Below are positions 1 to 7,278 of a stretch of DNA of 7,565 nt, one piece after another; within the stretch, counting starts at the first letter, position 1; each line of letters starts with the position of its first letter. This DNA is from CAZFUY01 sp964522445 (GTDB lineage Bacteria; Pseudomonadota; Gammaproteobacteria; SZUA-229). Location: the NCBI GenBank assembly GCA_964522445.1, contig CAZFUY010000121.1:1-7565 (forward strand), written 5' to 3'. The notes under the pieces are model-generated. The model made no database searches and had not been told where the DNA came from. It saw only the letters and a program-made list of their open reading frames with translations. A program made the position numbers and the translations under genes.

Positions 1-54
1 ACCCCCGACATTCGCCTTGTAAGGGCGACGCTCTACCAGCTGAGCTAACCACCC
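1..54 (-). tRNA. tRNA-Val (UAC), 3' part missing at window edge
   Basis: This is the 5' two-thirds of a valine tRNA read on the minus strand. It starts at 54 with acceptor strand GGGTGGT, followed by TA, a D-arm with GCTC/GAGC stem, and an anticodon stem TCGCC/GGCGA closing the loop CTTACAA. The anticodon TAC lies at plus positions 19-21. The variable loop ATGTC and the first T-stem bases are visible, then the window ends. The sequence closely resembles E. coli tRNA-Val(UAC). It begins 16 nt after the hupB stop codon with no terminator between, so it is probably released from the hupB transcript by RNase P, although a promoter inside hupB cannot be excluded. The CCA end lies outside the window. 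Confidence 0.95.
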
Positions 55-70
55 GCCTATTGAGCGAGCG

Positions 71-343
71 CTAGTTTACGGCATCTTTTAACGCTTTACC
101 AGGCTTAAATGCAGGAACATTTGCAGCTTTTATTTGAATCTCTGCACCAGTCTGTGGATTGCGGCCTGTACGTGCTGCTCTTTGACGTACCAGATAGGTA
201 CCAAAACCAACAATAGTTACCTGGTCATTATTTTTTAATGCACCAGTAATAGATTGAATAAAAGCATCTAGCGCACGGCCAGAGTCAGCTTTAGATAAAC
301 CGGAGTTTTCTGCAATTGCGTCAATCAGTTCAGATTTGTTCAT
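71..343 (-). CDS. hupB: DNA-binding protein HU-beta
   Basis: The 90-aa product is a histone-like nucleoid protein that binds and bends DNA as a dimer without sequence specificity. The length equals that of E. coli HU-beta, and the C-terminus (GKALKDAVN) is the same. The N-terminal helices (about residues 1-40) form the dimer body. The family signature begins GFGTY near residue 46 and runs into the DNA-clasping arm RTGRNPQTG, whose tip proline (Pro63) intercalates into DNA in HU proteins. The ATG at 343 is preceded by the ribosome-binding site AAGGG at 352-356. It lies downstream of lon but has its own strong promoter and a long leader, and it is separated from lon by a terminator. Downstream is tRNA-Val rather than ppiD directly. 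Partners such as HU-alpha are not in the window. Confidence 0.97.
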   Translation of the reverse strand: MNKSELIDAIAENSGLSKADSGRALDAFIQSITGALKNNDQVTIVGFGTYLVRQRAARTGRNPQTGAEIQIKAANVPAFKPGKALKDAVN

Positions 344-368
344 TATTGATCCCTTGTTAGTGGTAGTT

Positions 369-395
369 TTTCAGAGGCGAAAAAATCGCCTGAAA
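369..395 (-). promoter_or_regulatory. Hairpin in the hupB mRNA leader
   Basis: On the minus strand, TTTCAGGCGA pairs with TCGCC and TGAAA through ten base pairs, with a 2-nt bulge (TC) and a loop of five T. It lies about 26 nt upstream of the hupB start codon and 12 nt before the ribosome-binding site. No T-tract follows in the minus direction, so it does not look like an intrinsic terminator. It could stabilise the leader or affect translation initiation. The structure is seen in the sequence; any regulatory role is inference. Confidence 0.4.
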
Positions 396-508
396 TAATT
401 AATTACATTTGATTTAGAGTAAAGCCCTGGTTGCTAATTTCGCCAGCCAAAGATAAGGAAGACAAACAGCTTACACAAATTTTTTTTATAAATACCTTAC
501 GCCGCGTT

Positions 509-537
509 TTATAACAGCCCGCAAAGCGCTCTGTCAA
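509..537 (-). promoter_or_regulatory. Sigma-70-type promoter for hupB
   Basis: On the minus strand a perfect -35 hexamer TTGACA (532-537) is followed after exactly 17 bp by TTATAA (509-514). The sequence downstream of the -10, AACGCGGCG, is a GC-rich discriminator of the type found at stringently controlled promoters. An A-tract (562-569) and other AT-rich sequence lie upstream and could act as an UP element. Transcription would begin near 502, giving a leader of about 160 nt. This is the best promoter match in the window. Growth-rate or ppGpp control is inferred from the discriminator only. Confidence 0.8.
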
Positions 538-608
538 TGGCTTTGAGCAATTATTAACTATTTTTTTTATGTTTGAATTATGTCAAGAGCAATTTGATAT
601 ATTTCGTC

Positions 609-633
609 AGATAAATTCAAAAAAAATTTATCT
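609..633. repeat. Perfect 9-bp inverted repeat
   Basis: AGATAAATT (609-617) and AATTTATCT (625-633) are exact reverse complements separated by 7 nt, mostly A. The repeat lies about 70 bp upstream of the hupB -35 element, in sequence with no gene. There is no terminator-like T-run after it on the minus strand. It may be a protein-binding site or a chance product of AT-rich sequence. Confidence 0.45.
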
Positions 634-656
634 AAATGACTAAAGAAACTATAAAA

Positions 657-676
657 AATAATATTTGAATATTATT
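657..676. repeat. Perfect AT-only palindrome (9-2-9)
   Basis: AATAATATT (657-665) and AATATTATT (668-676) are exact reverse complements around the dinucleotide TG. The short spacer makes it operator-like rather than hairpin-like. It lies between the lon terminator and the hupB promoter, about 120 bp upstream of the hupB -35. No regulator family is recognised from the sequence. Arms made only of A and T can arise by chance. Confidence 0.45.
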
Positions 677-745
677 AATCTGCATATTATTTTTATCTAA
701 TGCTGTCATTCTTATACTCAGTAAATACACCATATTACGCCCATA

Positions 746-776
746 AAAAAAGAGGAAAATAAATCTCCTCTTTTTT
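746..776 (-). terminator. Intrinsic terminator of lon (potentially bidirectional)
   Basis: AAAAAAGAGGA (746-756) pairs with TCCTCTTTTTT (766-776) as an 11-bp stem around a 9-nt loop. On the minus strand the stem ends in a run of T. It begins 23 nt after the lon stop codon, the expected place for a lon terminator. The stem is GC-poor at its base, so termination could be partial. It separates the lon and hupB transcripts. Confidence 0.8.
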
Positions 777-799
777 ATAGATTGACTACATCAATAAAT

Positions 800-3250
800 T
801 TAATGTGGTCTTAAAGGGTCAGTCACCTTACCTTTCTTTGCCTTTGACTGGCTGACTGGCTTTTTTTCCTCAGTCACTACACCCTTTAAAGGCGTTGGCA
901 TGTGCTGCAATGCCACTTCAAGTACCTCATCAATCCACTGAACAGGTTTGATATCTAATTTTTTAATAATGGTTTTAGGAATATCAACTAAATCCTTTTC
1001 ATTATCTTTAGGTATAAGAATAGTATCTATGCCACCACGATGAGCCGCTAATAATTTCTCTTTTAAGCCACCGATAGGTAAGACCTCACCTCGTAGAGTA
1101 ATCTCTCCTGTCATAGCGACATTAGCTCTGACAGGTATTTTTGTAATGGCAGAGACGATAGCAGTACACATACCAACACCTGCACTGGGGCCATCTTTAG
1201 GTGTTGCACCTTCGGGCACGTGAATATGAATATCTTTTCCTTCATGGAAATTAGCTTTTAAACCTAAAGAACCTGCACGACTCCTGACAACAGTCATTGC
1301 TGCCTGAATAGATTCCTGCATAACATCACCCAGTTGCCCGGTAAATGTCTGCTTGCCTTTACCTTCCATTGTTACCGCTTCAATACTAAGCAGTTCTCCA
1401 CCCACTTCAGTCCAGGCTAAACCTGTGACCTGACCAACCTGATCTTTTTCTTCGGCCATGCCATAACGGAAACGTTTTACACCCAGATAATCTTCTATAT
1501 TTTTAGAACTAACTTTTAGCTTTTTATCTGTTGGTTTAAGCAACACACCTTTAACTACTTTGCGACAAATTTTTGCAAGCTCTCGCTCCAGGCTTCTTAC
1601 CCCTGCCTCACGTGTGTAATAACGAATAGCATCCATAATTGCACTATCTGCAACATCTATTTCACTCTCTTTCAAACCATTATTTTCCAGTTGTTTGGGC
1701 AATAAATAGTTTTTGGCAATATTCAGTTTTTCATCTTCTGTATAACCAGGAATCCGAATAACTTCCATACGATCCAGCAAAGGCGCAGGAATATTCATAC
1801 TGTTTGATGTGGCAATAAACATAACATCAGACAAATCAAAATCCACTTCCAGATAATGATCACCAAAAGTATGATTTTGTTCAGGGTCAAGCACTTCAAG
1901 TAATGCTGAAGCCGGGTCACCCCGAAAATCCTGAGCCATTTTGTCAATTTCATCGAGCAGGAACAGAGGATTACGTGCGCCTACTTTACTCAAATTCTGA
2001 ATAACTTTACCCGGCATAGAACCAATATAGGTTCTACGATGTCCACGAATTTCTGCTTCATCGCGTACACCACCTAATGCCATGCGTGTAAATTTACGAT
2101 TGGTTGCTCGTGCAATAGAACGGCCTAATGATGTTTTACCCACGCCTGGAGGTCCGACCAAACATAAGATAGGGCCTTTAAGTTTTTTTACTCTTTGTTG
2201 AACTGCGAGATATTCAAGAATACGTTCTTTAACTTTTTCCAGTCCGTAATGATCTTCATCCAGGACTGTTTCTGCAGCGGCAAGGTCATTTCGGATTTTG
2301 CTGCGTTTTTTCCATGGGCAACCAACCAGTGCATCAAGATAGTTGCGCACAACGGTTGCTTCTGCAGACATAGGCGACATCATTTTGAGTTTGTTTATCT
2401 CTGTTGTGGCTTTTTTCTGAGCCTCTTTACTCATACCTGCTTTTTTAATTTTATTTTCAAGATCTTCTATTTCATTCGGCGCATCTTCCATATCACCTAA
2501 TTCTTTCTGAATGGCTTTCATTTGCTCATTCAGATAATACTCACGCTGACTTTTTTCCATCTGGTTTTTAACACGGCCACGAATGCGCTTTTCGATTTGT
2601 AATAAATCAATTTCTGCTTCAATCATGCTGAGTAAAAACTCAAGACGCTCAAGCACATTTGAGATGCCAAGAATTTTCTGTTTTTCTTCAATCTTCAACG
2701 ACATGTGTGCAGCAATGGTATCTGATAATCGAGCAGGATCATCAATACCAGAAAGTGAAGTCAGTATTTCAGGCGGCACTTTTTTATTCAGTTTTACATA
2801 CTGATCAAAAACACCCATGACAGAACGACAAAGCACTTCAAGCTCACGTTCATCATCCATTCCTGAATCATCGAGCACAGTATAGTCAGCCGTGAAAAAC
2901 GCTTCATCCTGATCATACATTTCATTTATAAGTACTCGCTGAGCACCTTCGACCAGCACCTTAATTGTGCCATCAGGCAATTTTAGTAACTGTAAAATAG
3001 TAGATAACGTACCTACACTGTGTACATCTTTAATGCTGGGATCATCAATTTCAGCGCTTTTCTGAGCCACCAGCAAAATTTGCTTGTCTTTGGACATAGC
3101 AGCATCCAGTGCCTGAATGGATTTCTCTCGACCAACAAATAATGGAATAACCATATGGGGATAAACAACAACATCTCTCAGGGGCAAAACAGGCGTTTTT
3201 CCATCGTACGCTTCAACAATTTCTTTTGATTCTTTATTTTCTTCAGACAC
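800..3250 (-). CDS. lon: ATP-dependent protease Lon (endopeptidase La)
   Basis: Lon is a cytosolic AAA+ serine protease that degrades misfolded and short-lived regulatory proteins. I place the start at the GTG at 3250 (816 aa) because GAGG (3258-3261) precedes it by 7 nt. The in-frame ATG at 3292 would add 14 unconserved residues, has no ribosome-binding site, and starts only about 15 nt after the predicted transcription start. In 816-aa numbering the N-terminal substrate domain opens with TPVLPLRDVVVYPHM near residue 19. A helical region with EYYLNEQMKAIQKELG follows near 237. Walker A is GPPGVGKT (366-373, Lys372) and Walker B is FLLDEID (Asp433, Glu434). The C-terminal protease domain carries the Ser-Lys dyad: Ser689 in KDGPSAG and Lys732 in GGLKEK. 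A lysine-rich tail of about 22 residues extends past the usual end of E. coli Lon (784 aa). All catalytic residues are present. Confidence 0.97.
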   Translation of the reverse strand: MSEENKESKEIVEAYDGKTPVLPLRDVVVYPHMVIPLFVGREKSIQALDAAMSKDKQILLVAQKSAEIDDPSIKDVHSVGTLSTILQLLKLPDGTIKVLVEGAQRVLINEMYDQDEAFFTADYTVLDDSGMDDERELEVLCRSVMGVFDQYVKLNKKVPPEILTSLSGIDDPARLSDTIAAHMSLKIEEKQKILGISNVLERLEFLLSMIEAEIDLLQIEKRIRGRVKNQMEKSQREYYLNEQMKAIQKELGDMEDAPNEIEDLENKIKKAGMSKEAQKKATTEINKLKMMSPMSAEATVVRNYLDALVGCPWKKRSKIRNDLAAAETVLDEDHYGLEKVKERILEYLAVQQRVKKLKGPILCLVGPPGVGKTSLGRSIARATNRKFTRMALGGVRDEAEIRGHRRTYIGSMPGKVIQNLSKVGARNPLFLLDEIDKMAQDFRGDPASALLEVLDPEQNHTFGDHYLEVDFDLSDVMFIATSNSMNIPAPLLDRMEVIRIPGYTEDEKLNIAKNYLLPKQLENNGLKESEIDVADSAIMDAIRYYTREAGVRSLERELAKICRKVVKGVLLKPTDKKLKVSSKNIEDYLGVKRFRYGMAEEKDQVGQVTGLAWTEVGGELLSIEAVTMEGKGKQTFTGQLGDVMQESIQAAMTVVRSRAGSLGLKANFHEGKDIHIHVPEGATPKDGPSAGVGMCTAIVSAITKIPVRANVAMTGEITLRGEVLPIGGLKEKLLAAHRGGIDTILIPKDNEKDLVDIPKTIIKKLDIKPVQWIDEVLEVALQHMPTPLKGVVTEEKKPVSQSKAKKGKVTDPLRPH

Positions 3251-3313
3251 GATACAACCTCGAGTGAATTTCGGCACAAACAGTTGCACCATTTATTTAT
3301 ATGTTACTAAGCA

Positions 3314-3340
3314 GGTTGGGGCTAAATAGCTCAGTTCAAG
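3314..3340 (-). promoter_or_regulatory. Sigma-32-like heat-shock promoter for lon
   Basis: On the minus strand CTTGAAC (3334-3340) is followed after 12 bp by CCCCAACC (3314-3321). This fits the RpoH pattern of CTTGAAA, a spacer of roughly 11-16 bp, and CCCCATNT. The predicted transcription start near 3307 lies about 57 nt upstream of the GTG start of lon. lon is a known heat-shock gene in E. coli, which agrees with this reading. The -10 half matches only the CCCCA core. Confidence 0.65.
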
Positions 3341-3469
3341 AGTCTTGTTTATATATAGCTCATTAAACAGATTGTTTCTGTAAACTGAAAACACTTTCTC
3401 TATTTTAGTTCTTGCCTGGCAAGGAAATTACCAGCCAATGCTTCAAGCTAAATATAAATTATGCAGACA

Positions 3470-3500
3470 AAAAAAACCGCGCTTTAAGCGCGGTTTTTTT
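3470..3500 (-). terminator. Intrinsic terminator of clpX (bidirectional shape)
   Basis: CCGCGCT (3477-3483) pairs with AGCGCGG (3487-3493) around a 3-nt loop TTA. The stem is flanked by seven A on one side (3470-3476) and seven T on the other (3494-3500), so it can work on either strand. It begins about 50 nt after the clpX stop codon. A smaller 6-bp hairpin CTGAAT/ATTCAG (3506-3524) lies between the stop codon and this terminator. Because no plus-strand gene ends here, its function is ending the clpX transcript ahead of the lon promoter. Confidence 0.93.
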
Positions 3501-3549
3501 ATCTACTGAATGTACGATATTCAGCAGACACATAAATGTGCAGGAGGTG

Positions 3550-4830
3550 TTATTCGTTTGATGATGCCAGTTTTTTCGTATCTCCACCCTCAAACACCAT
3601 ATAAGGTTGAGCGTCTCCCTGAATAACAGCCTCATCTACAACAACCTTGGTTACATTATCAAGAGAAGGCAATTCATACATGGTTTCCAGCAAAGTATTT
3701 TCAAGTATGGTTCTCAAACCGCGAGCACCTGTCTTACGTTCCATCGCTTTAAGCGCAATAGCAGACAATGCATCTTCACGGAATTCCAGCTCACAATCTT
3801 CCATTTCAAACATCTTGGAATATTGTTTGGTAAGTGCATTTTTAGGCTGCGTTAATATAGTGATCAACGCTTCTTCATCCAGCTCTTCCAATGTTGCTAC
3901 CACAGGCAGACGACCCACAAATTCTGGAATTAAACCAAAACGGATTAAATCATCCGCTTCAAGATCTTTAAGAATTTCACCTGTTGATTTTTTGTTATCC
4001 TTGCTTTGTACTTCAGCACCAAAACCAATACCGCTCTTTTCAGAACGGTCACGAATAACCTGATCAAGACCCGCAAATGCGCCGCCGCATATAAATAGAA
4101 TATTGGAGGTATCCACCTGCAGGAATTCCTGCTGAGGATGCTTGCGCCCACCCTGTGGTGGCACGGATGCAACAGTGCCTTCAATTAACTTCAACAGTGC
4201 CTGTTGCACGCCCTCTCCTGATACATCACGTGTAATAGAGGGGTTATCTGATTTGCGTGAAATCTTATCTATTTCATCGATATAAACAATGCCCGTCTGC
4301 GCCTTATCTACATCATAGTCACATTTCTGCAGCAGTTTCTGGATAATATTTTCTACATCTTCACCGACATAACCTGCTTCGGTTAGTGTAGTTGCATCTG
4401 CAATAGTAAATGGCACATTAAGTAAACGCGCTAAAGTCTGAGCTAATAATGTTTTGCCTGAACCGGTAGGCCCAATAAGCATAATATTACTCTTCGATAG
4501 CTCTATATCATCTTTTTTATGTTTAACTTCAAGGCGCTTGTAATGATTATAAACAGCAACAGCAAGGACTTTTTTAGCCTGCTCCTGACCAATTACATAA
4601 TCATCAAGGATATTCTTGATTTCCTGTGGTTTAGGAAGTGTATCGACTGATGAAGCCGTCTGCTCCTGCATTTCTTCACGAATAATGTCATTACACAATT
4701 CAACACATTCATCACATATAAATACAGAAGGGCCTGCAATAAGCTTTTTAACTTCATGCTGACTTTTTCCACAAAACGAGCAATACAGCAATTTACCCGA
4801 ATCTTCATCGTTGTTCTTATCGTCACTCAT
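3550..4830 (-). CDS. clpX: ATP-dependent Clp protease ATP-binding subunit ClpX
   Basis: ClpX is the hexameric AAA+ unfoldase that recognises degradation tags such as ssrA and threads substrates into ClpP. The 426-aa product has the N-terminal zinc-binding domain with Cys17, Cys20, Cys39 and Cys42. Walker A is GPTGSGKT (120-127, Lys126) and Walker B is IVYIDEIDK (Asp185, Glu186). The pore-1 loop GYVG is at 153-156 and the RKH loop at 229-231. The IGF loop that docks ClpX onto ClpP is at 268-270. The arginine finger is Arg307 in PEFVGR, and sensor 2 is in GARGLR (Arg370). The ATG at 4830 is preceded by AGGA with a 6-nt gap. It lies 243 bp downstream of clpP with no clear terminator between, so the two are probably cotranscribed. 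All functional loops are intact. Confidence 0.98.
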   Translation of the reverse strand: MSDDKNNDEDSGKLLYCSFCGKSQHEVKKLIAGPSVFICDECVELCNDIIREEMQEQTASSVDTLPKPQEIKNILDDYVIGQEQAKKVLAVAVYNHYKRLEVKHKKDDIELSKSNIMLIGPTGSGKTLLAQTLARLLNVPFTIADATTLTEAGYVGEDVENIIQKLLQKCDYDVDKAQTGIVYIDEIDKISRKSDNPSITRDVSGEGVQQALLKLIEGTVASVPPQGGRKHPQQEFLQVDTSNILFICGGAFAGLDQVIRDRSEKSGIGFGAEVQSKDNKKSTGEILKDLEADDLIRFGLIPEFVGRLPVVATLEELDEEALITILTQPKNALTKQYSKMFEMEDCELEFREDALSAIALKAMERKTGARGLRTILENTLLETMYELPSLDNVTKVVVDEAVIQGDAQPYMVFEGGDTKKLASSNE

Positions 4831-5073
4831 GACGTTTCCTCATACTAGCCCAAAGCTCATTATCAATTAATTAATACACCTTGCCTATTTCTGGGCGAAC
4901 TTGCAAGGGTACAAAATACAGGGTTTTTTAGTCTAAACAACGACCTGTATCTGTTTAAGATAGACCAAATACTGCATAAAAAAATCAAAAAAGATCAAGT
5001 TTTTGCTATTTTATTGAATTTATCAGAAAAAACCATTTTACAGAATCACACAAAAACATATAAGACATTGATT

Positions 5074-5712
5074 TTATTCGGATTTAATAATTCTGGAATC
5101 CAGCACTTTATCAATCATGCCATACTCAGCCGCTTCTTCTGCACTCATAAAATTATCACGCTCAGTATCTTCTGCAATTTTATCCAGCGTCTGCCCTGTA
5201 TGATTTGCCAAAATACTATTTAGACGATCACGCATATTAAGAATCTCACGTGCGTGAATATCTATATCCGTTGCCTGCCCCTGAAATCCACCCAATGGTT
5301 GATGAATCATCACTCTGGAATGAGGCAAACAATAACGCTTACCATCAGCTCCTCCCGCCAGTAATAAAGCCCCCATGCTTGCAGCCTGACCAATACATAA
5401 GGTAGATACATCTGGTTTAATAAATTGCATGGTATCGTAAATTGCCATGCCAGCAGTAACAACACCACCGGGTGAATTTATGTAAATAGAAATATCTTTA
5501 TCAGGATTTTCAGATTCCAGAAACAATAACTGGGCAACGATAAGATTTGCCATGTGGTCTTCAATACCGCCCACAATAAAAATAACTCGCTCTTTTAATA
5601 AGCGGGAGTAAATATCATAAGCCCGCTCACCACGAGAAGTTTGCTCAACAACCATAGGCACCAGATTATCCTGCAAACCTAACGCACCATTATTATTTGA
5701 TGAAAAACTCAT
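5074..5712 (-). CDS. clpP: ATP-dependent Clp protease proteolytic subunit ClpP
   Basis: ClpP forms a barrel of two heptameric rings and hydrolyses peptides delivered by ClpX or ClpA. The 212-aa product carries the complete catalytic triad with family spacing: Ser112 in GQAASMGA, His137 in RVMIHQPLGG, and Asp186 in EDTERDNF. The first 15 or so residues (MSFSSNNNGALGLQD) are poorly conserved and correspond to the propeptide that E. coli ClpP removes by self-cleavage just before the LVPMVVEQ segment. The ATG at 5712 has the ribosome-binding site GGGGAG (5718-5723) five nt upstream. It sits behind the tig terminator and ahead of clpX, as in the E. coli clpPX operon. Confidence 0.98.
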   Translation of the reverse strand: MSFSSNNNGALGLQDNLVPMVVEQTSRGERAYDIYSRLLKERVIFIVGGIEDHMANLIVAQLLFLESENPDKDISIYINSPGGVVTAGMAIYDTMQFIKPDVSTLCIGQAASMGALLLAGGADGKRYCLPHSRVMIHQPLGGFQGQATDIDIHAREILNMRDRLNSILANHTGQTLDKIAEDTERDNFMSAEEAAEYGMIDKVLDSRIIKSE

Positions 5713-5756
5713 ATTTTCTCCCCGGTAGAATAATCTGTTCTTATAAATTATTAATG

Positions 5757-5784
5757 ATTGTATGTTCTGTCTGGATTAAAACAA
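5757..5784 (-). promoter_or_regulatory. Candidate sigma-70 promoter for clpPX
   Basis: On the minus strand TTGTTT (5779-5784) is followed after 16 bp by TACAAT (5757-5762), a good -10 hexamer with a weak -35. A promoter is expected here because the tig terminator closes the upstream transcript. I see no sigma-32 pattern with a CCCC -10 element in this gap, although clpP is a heat-shock gene in E. coli. Treat this as a weak prediction. Confidence 0.35.
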
Positions 5785-5828
5785 GTGCAAGCTGGAAATA
5801 TTTTTCTAAAAAACTTTATATTTTCCAT

Positions 5829-5864
5829 AAAAAAAGCAGACCTGAAAAATCAGGCCTGCTTTTT
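5829..5864 (-). terminator. Intrinsic terminator of tig
   Basis: On the minus strand AAAAAGCAGGCCTGA pairs with TCAGGTCTGCTTTTT around a loop of four T, followed by a T-run (5829-5835). One position is a G-T pair (5840/5855), which pairs as G-U in minus-strand RNA but is an A-C mismatch on the plus strand. The structure therefore favours minus-strand transcription. It begins 18 nt after the tig stop codon and separates tig from clpP. Confidence 0.93.
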
Positions 5865-5882
5865 AAAGTTAACAATTAGCCA

Positions 5883-7181
5883 CTAAGCCTGTGCTGGCTG
5901 TTTCATTAACTCTTCAAAACTACTGCTCACATCTTTCATTTTGGCCTGATCAACAACCCAGTCAACAACCATTTCTTCCATAACCAGAGCTTCAATGCCT
6001 GACTTAAGCTGTGGGTTATTAGCATAATGATTAATAACTTCCTGTGGATCTTCATACGTTGAAGCCACTTCTTCAATCTTTGCAGTAACGCGATCCTGTT
6101 CAACGTTAATATCAGCAACTTTAACTATTTCACCAATAATTAAACCTAAACTTACTCGACGTTTTGCTTCAGGTGCAAATAAATCTTTTGGCAAAGACAT
6201 TCCAGCCTGTAACTGACCTGCTTCAGACATTTGCTTTTGAAGATTGCCGCATTCATCGTCAATTAATGCTTTAGGAATATCAATTTCATTAGCTTTAAGA
6301 ACGGCATCCATCACATTATTCTTTAGCTGGGTTTGCAATTTATTTTTTAATTCACGCTGCATATTCTCACGAATATCAGAGCGTAACTTATCAACATTTC
6401 CGTCAGCCACACCAAATGATTTAGCAAACTCTTCATCTACTTCAGGCAATTTAGCTTCTGCAACTGAAATAAGTTTTGTTTCAAAATTAGCTTTCTTACC
6501 TTTTAAATCGTCTACATGATAATCTTCGGGAAAAGTTACTTCGATTGTAAACTCATCACCTGCAGATTTACCAACAACCTGTTCTTCAAAGCCGGGAATC
6601 ATGCTGCTTGAACCAAGCACCAGTGGGATATTGTCAGCTTTTCCACCTTCAAATGCTTCGCCATCGACATAACCATCAAAGTTAACTGTAACCTGATCAT
6701 CATTTTGCGCAGCGCGTTCAACCACATTATATTCAGTGCGTTGCTTCTGTAATGTTTCGATCATGCTATCAACATCACTATCTGCTACTTCGGCTGTAAC
6801 ATTCTCAATTTCCAGCGTACTGCAATCAGCAATTTCAAACTCTGGATAAACTTCAAATGTTGCAATGTACTCCAGTGGCTCACCTAAATTCATCTTCTTA
6901 GGTTCAATATTTGGATTGCCCGCAAGCTTCAAGTCTTCCTTAGCTACTGCATCACGGAAAGAATTTTGCATTACATCACCAATAACTTCCTGATGAACCT
7001 GAGCACCATACTGCTGCTTAACAACCTTCAATGGCACTTTGCCTGGACGAAAACCGTCAATTTTAACGCGTGATTTCATCGACTGCAGACGATTCTCAAC
7101 TTCTTTATCTACCGTTTCCGCTGGTACCTGAATAGTCAGTTTACGTTCAAGACCATCGCCTGTTTCTAGTGAAACTTGCAT
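5883..7181 (-). CDS. tig: Trigger factor, ribosome-associated chaperone and peptidyl-prolyl isomerase
   Basis: Trigger factor docks beside the ribosomal exit tunnel, shields nascent chains and catalyses proline isomerisation. The 432-aa length equals that of E. coli Tig. The N-terminal ribosome-binding domain (about 1-115) carries the docking signature GFRPGKVP at 43-50. An FKBP-like isomerase domain spans about 161-240, with VNFDGYVDG, EAFEGGKA and the MIPGFEE segment. The helical C-terminal chaperone domain follows, with conserved LPKDLF and AKRRVSLGLIIGEI (about 339-352). The start is ATG at 7181, with GAGG five nt upstream. It lies 97 bp downstream of tRNA-Leu with no clear terminator between, so transcription may read through from the tRNA promoter. 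Its own terminator separates it from clpPX. Confidence 0.98.
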   Translation of the reverse strand: MQVSLETGDGLERKLTIQVPAETVDKEVENRLQSMKSRVKIDGFRPGKVPLKVVKQQYGAQVHQEVIGDVMQNSFRDAVAKEDLKLAGNPNIEPKKMNLGEPLEYIATFEVYPEFEIADCSTLEIENVTAEVADSDVDSMIETLQKQRTEYNVVERAAQNDDQVTVNFDGYVDGEAFEGGKADNIPLVLGSSSMIPGFEEQVVGKSAGDEFTIEVTFPEDYHVDDLKGKKANFETKLISVAEAKLPEVDEEFAKSFGVADGNVDKLRSDIRENMQRELKNKLQTQLKNNVMDAVLKANEIDIPKALIDDECGNLQKQMSEAGQLQAGMSLPKDLFAPEAKRRVSLGLIIGEIVKVADINVEQDRVTAKIEEVASTYEDPQEVINHYANNPQLKSGIEALVMEEMVVDWVVDQAKMKDVSSSFEELMKQPAQA

Positions 7182-7278
7182 GCTAACCTCTTAACTTTAC
7201 AAATCTTAATTATTGACAGATTTTGTTTACCCGATACGAGACTATTAATTAATCACAGTATTCAGGCTATTTTGAAAA

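Noticed and set aside
581..586. A second TTGACA on the minus strand upstream of hupB
   Set aside because: No acceptable -10 hexamer lies 16-18 bp downstream, and the neighbouring TTGACA-17-TTATAA is far better.
2195..2804. Plus-strand open frames inside lon
   Set aside because: They are antisense to conserved Lon coding sequence, have no recognisable domains, and are low-complexity reverse readings rich in Phe and Ser.
3542..3549. Perfect Shine-Dalgarno-like AGGAGGTG on the plus strand
   Set aside because: It lies at the 3' end of clpX with no plausible plus-strand gene after it, so it is a coincidence.
3607..4184. Open frames overlapping clpX in other frames
   Set aside because: The clpX frame has full family conservation across this stretch, so these are shadow frames.
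4988..5010. A/T-only stem CAAAAA/TTTTTG in the clpP-clpX gap
   Set aside because: Six A-T or weak pairs without a GC stem are not a credible terminator.
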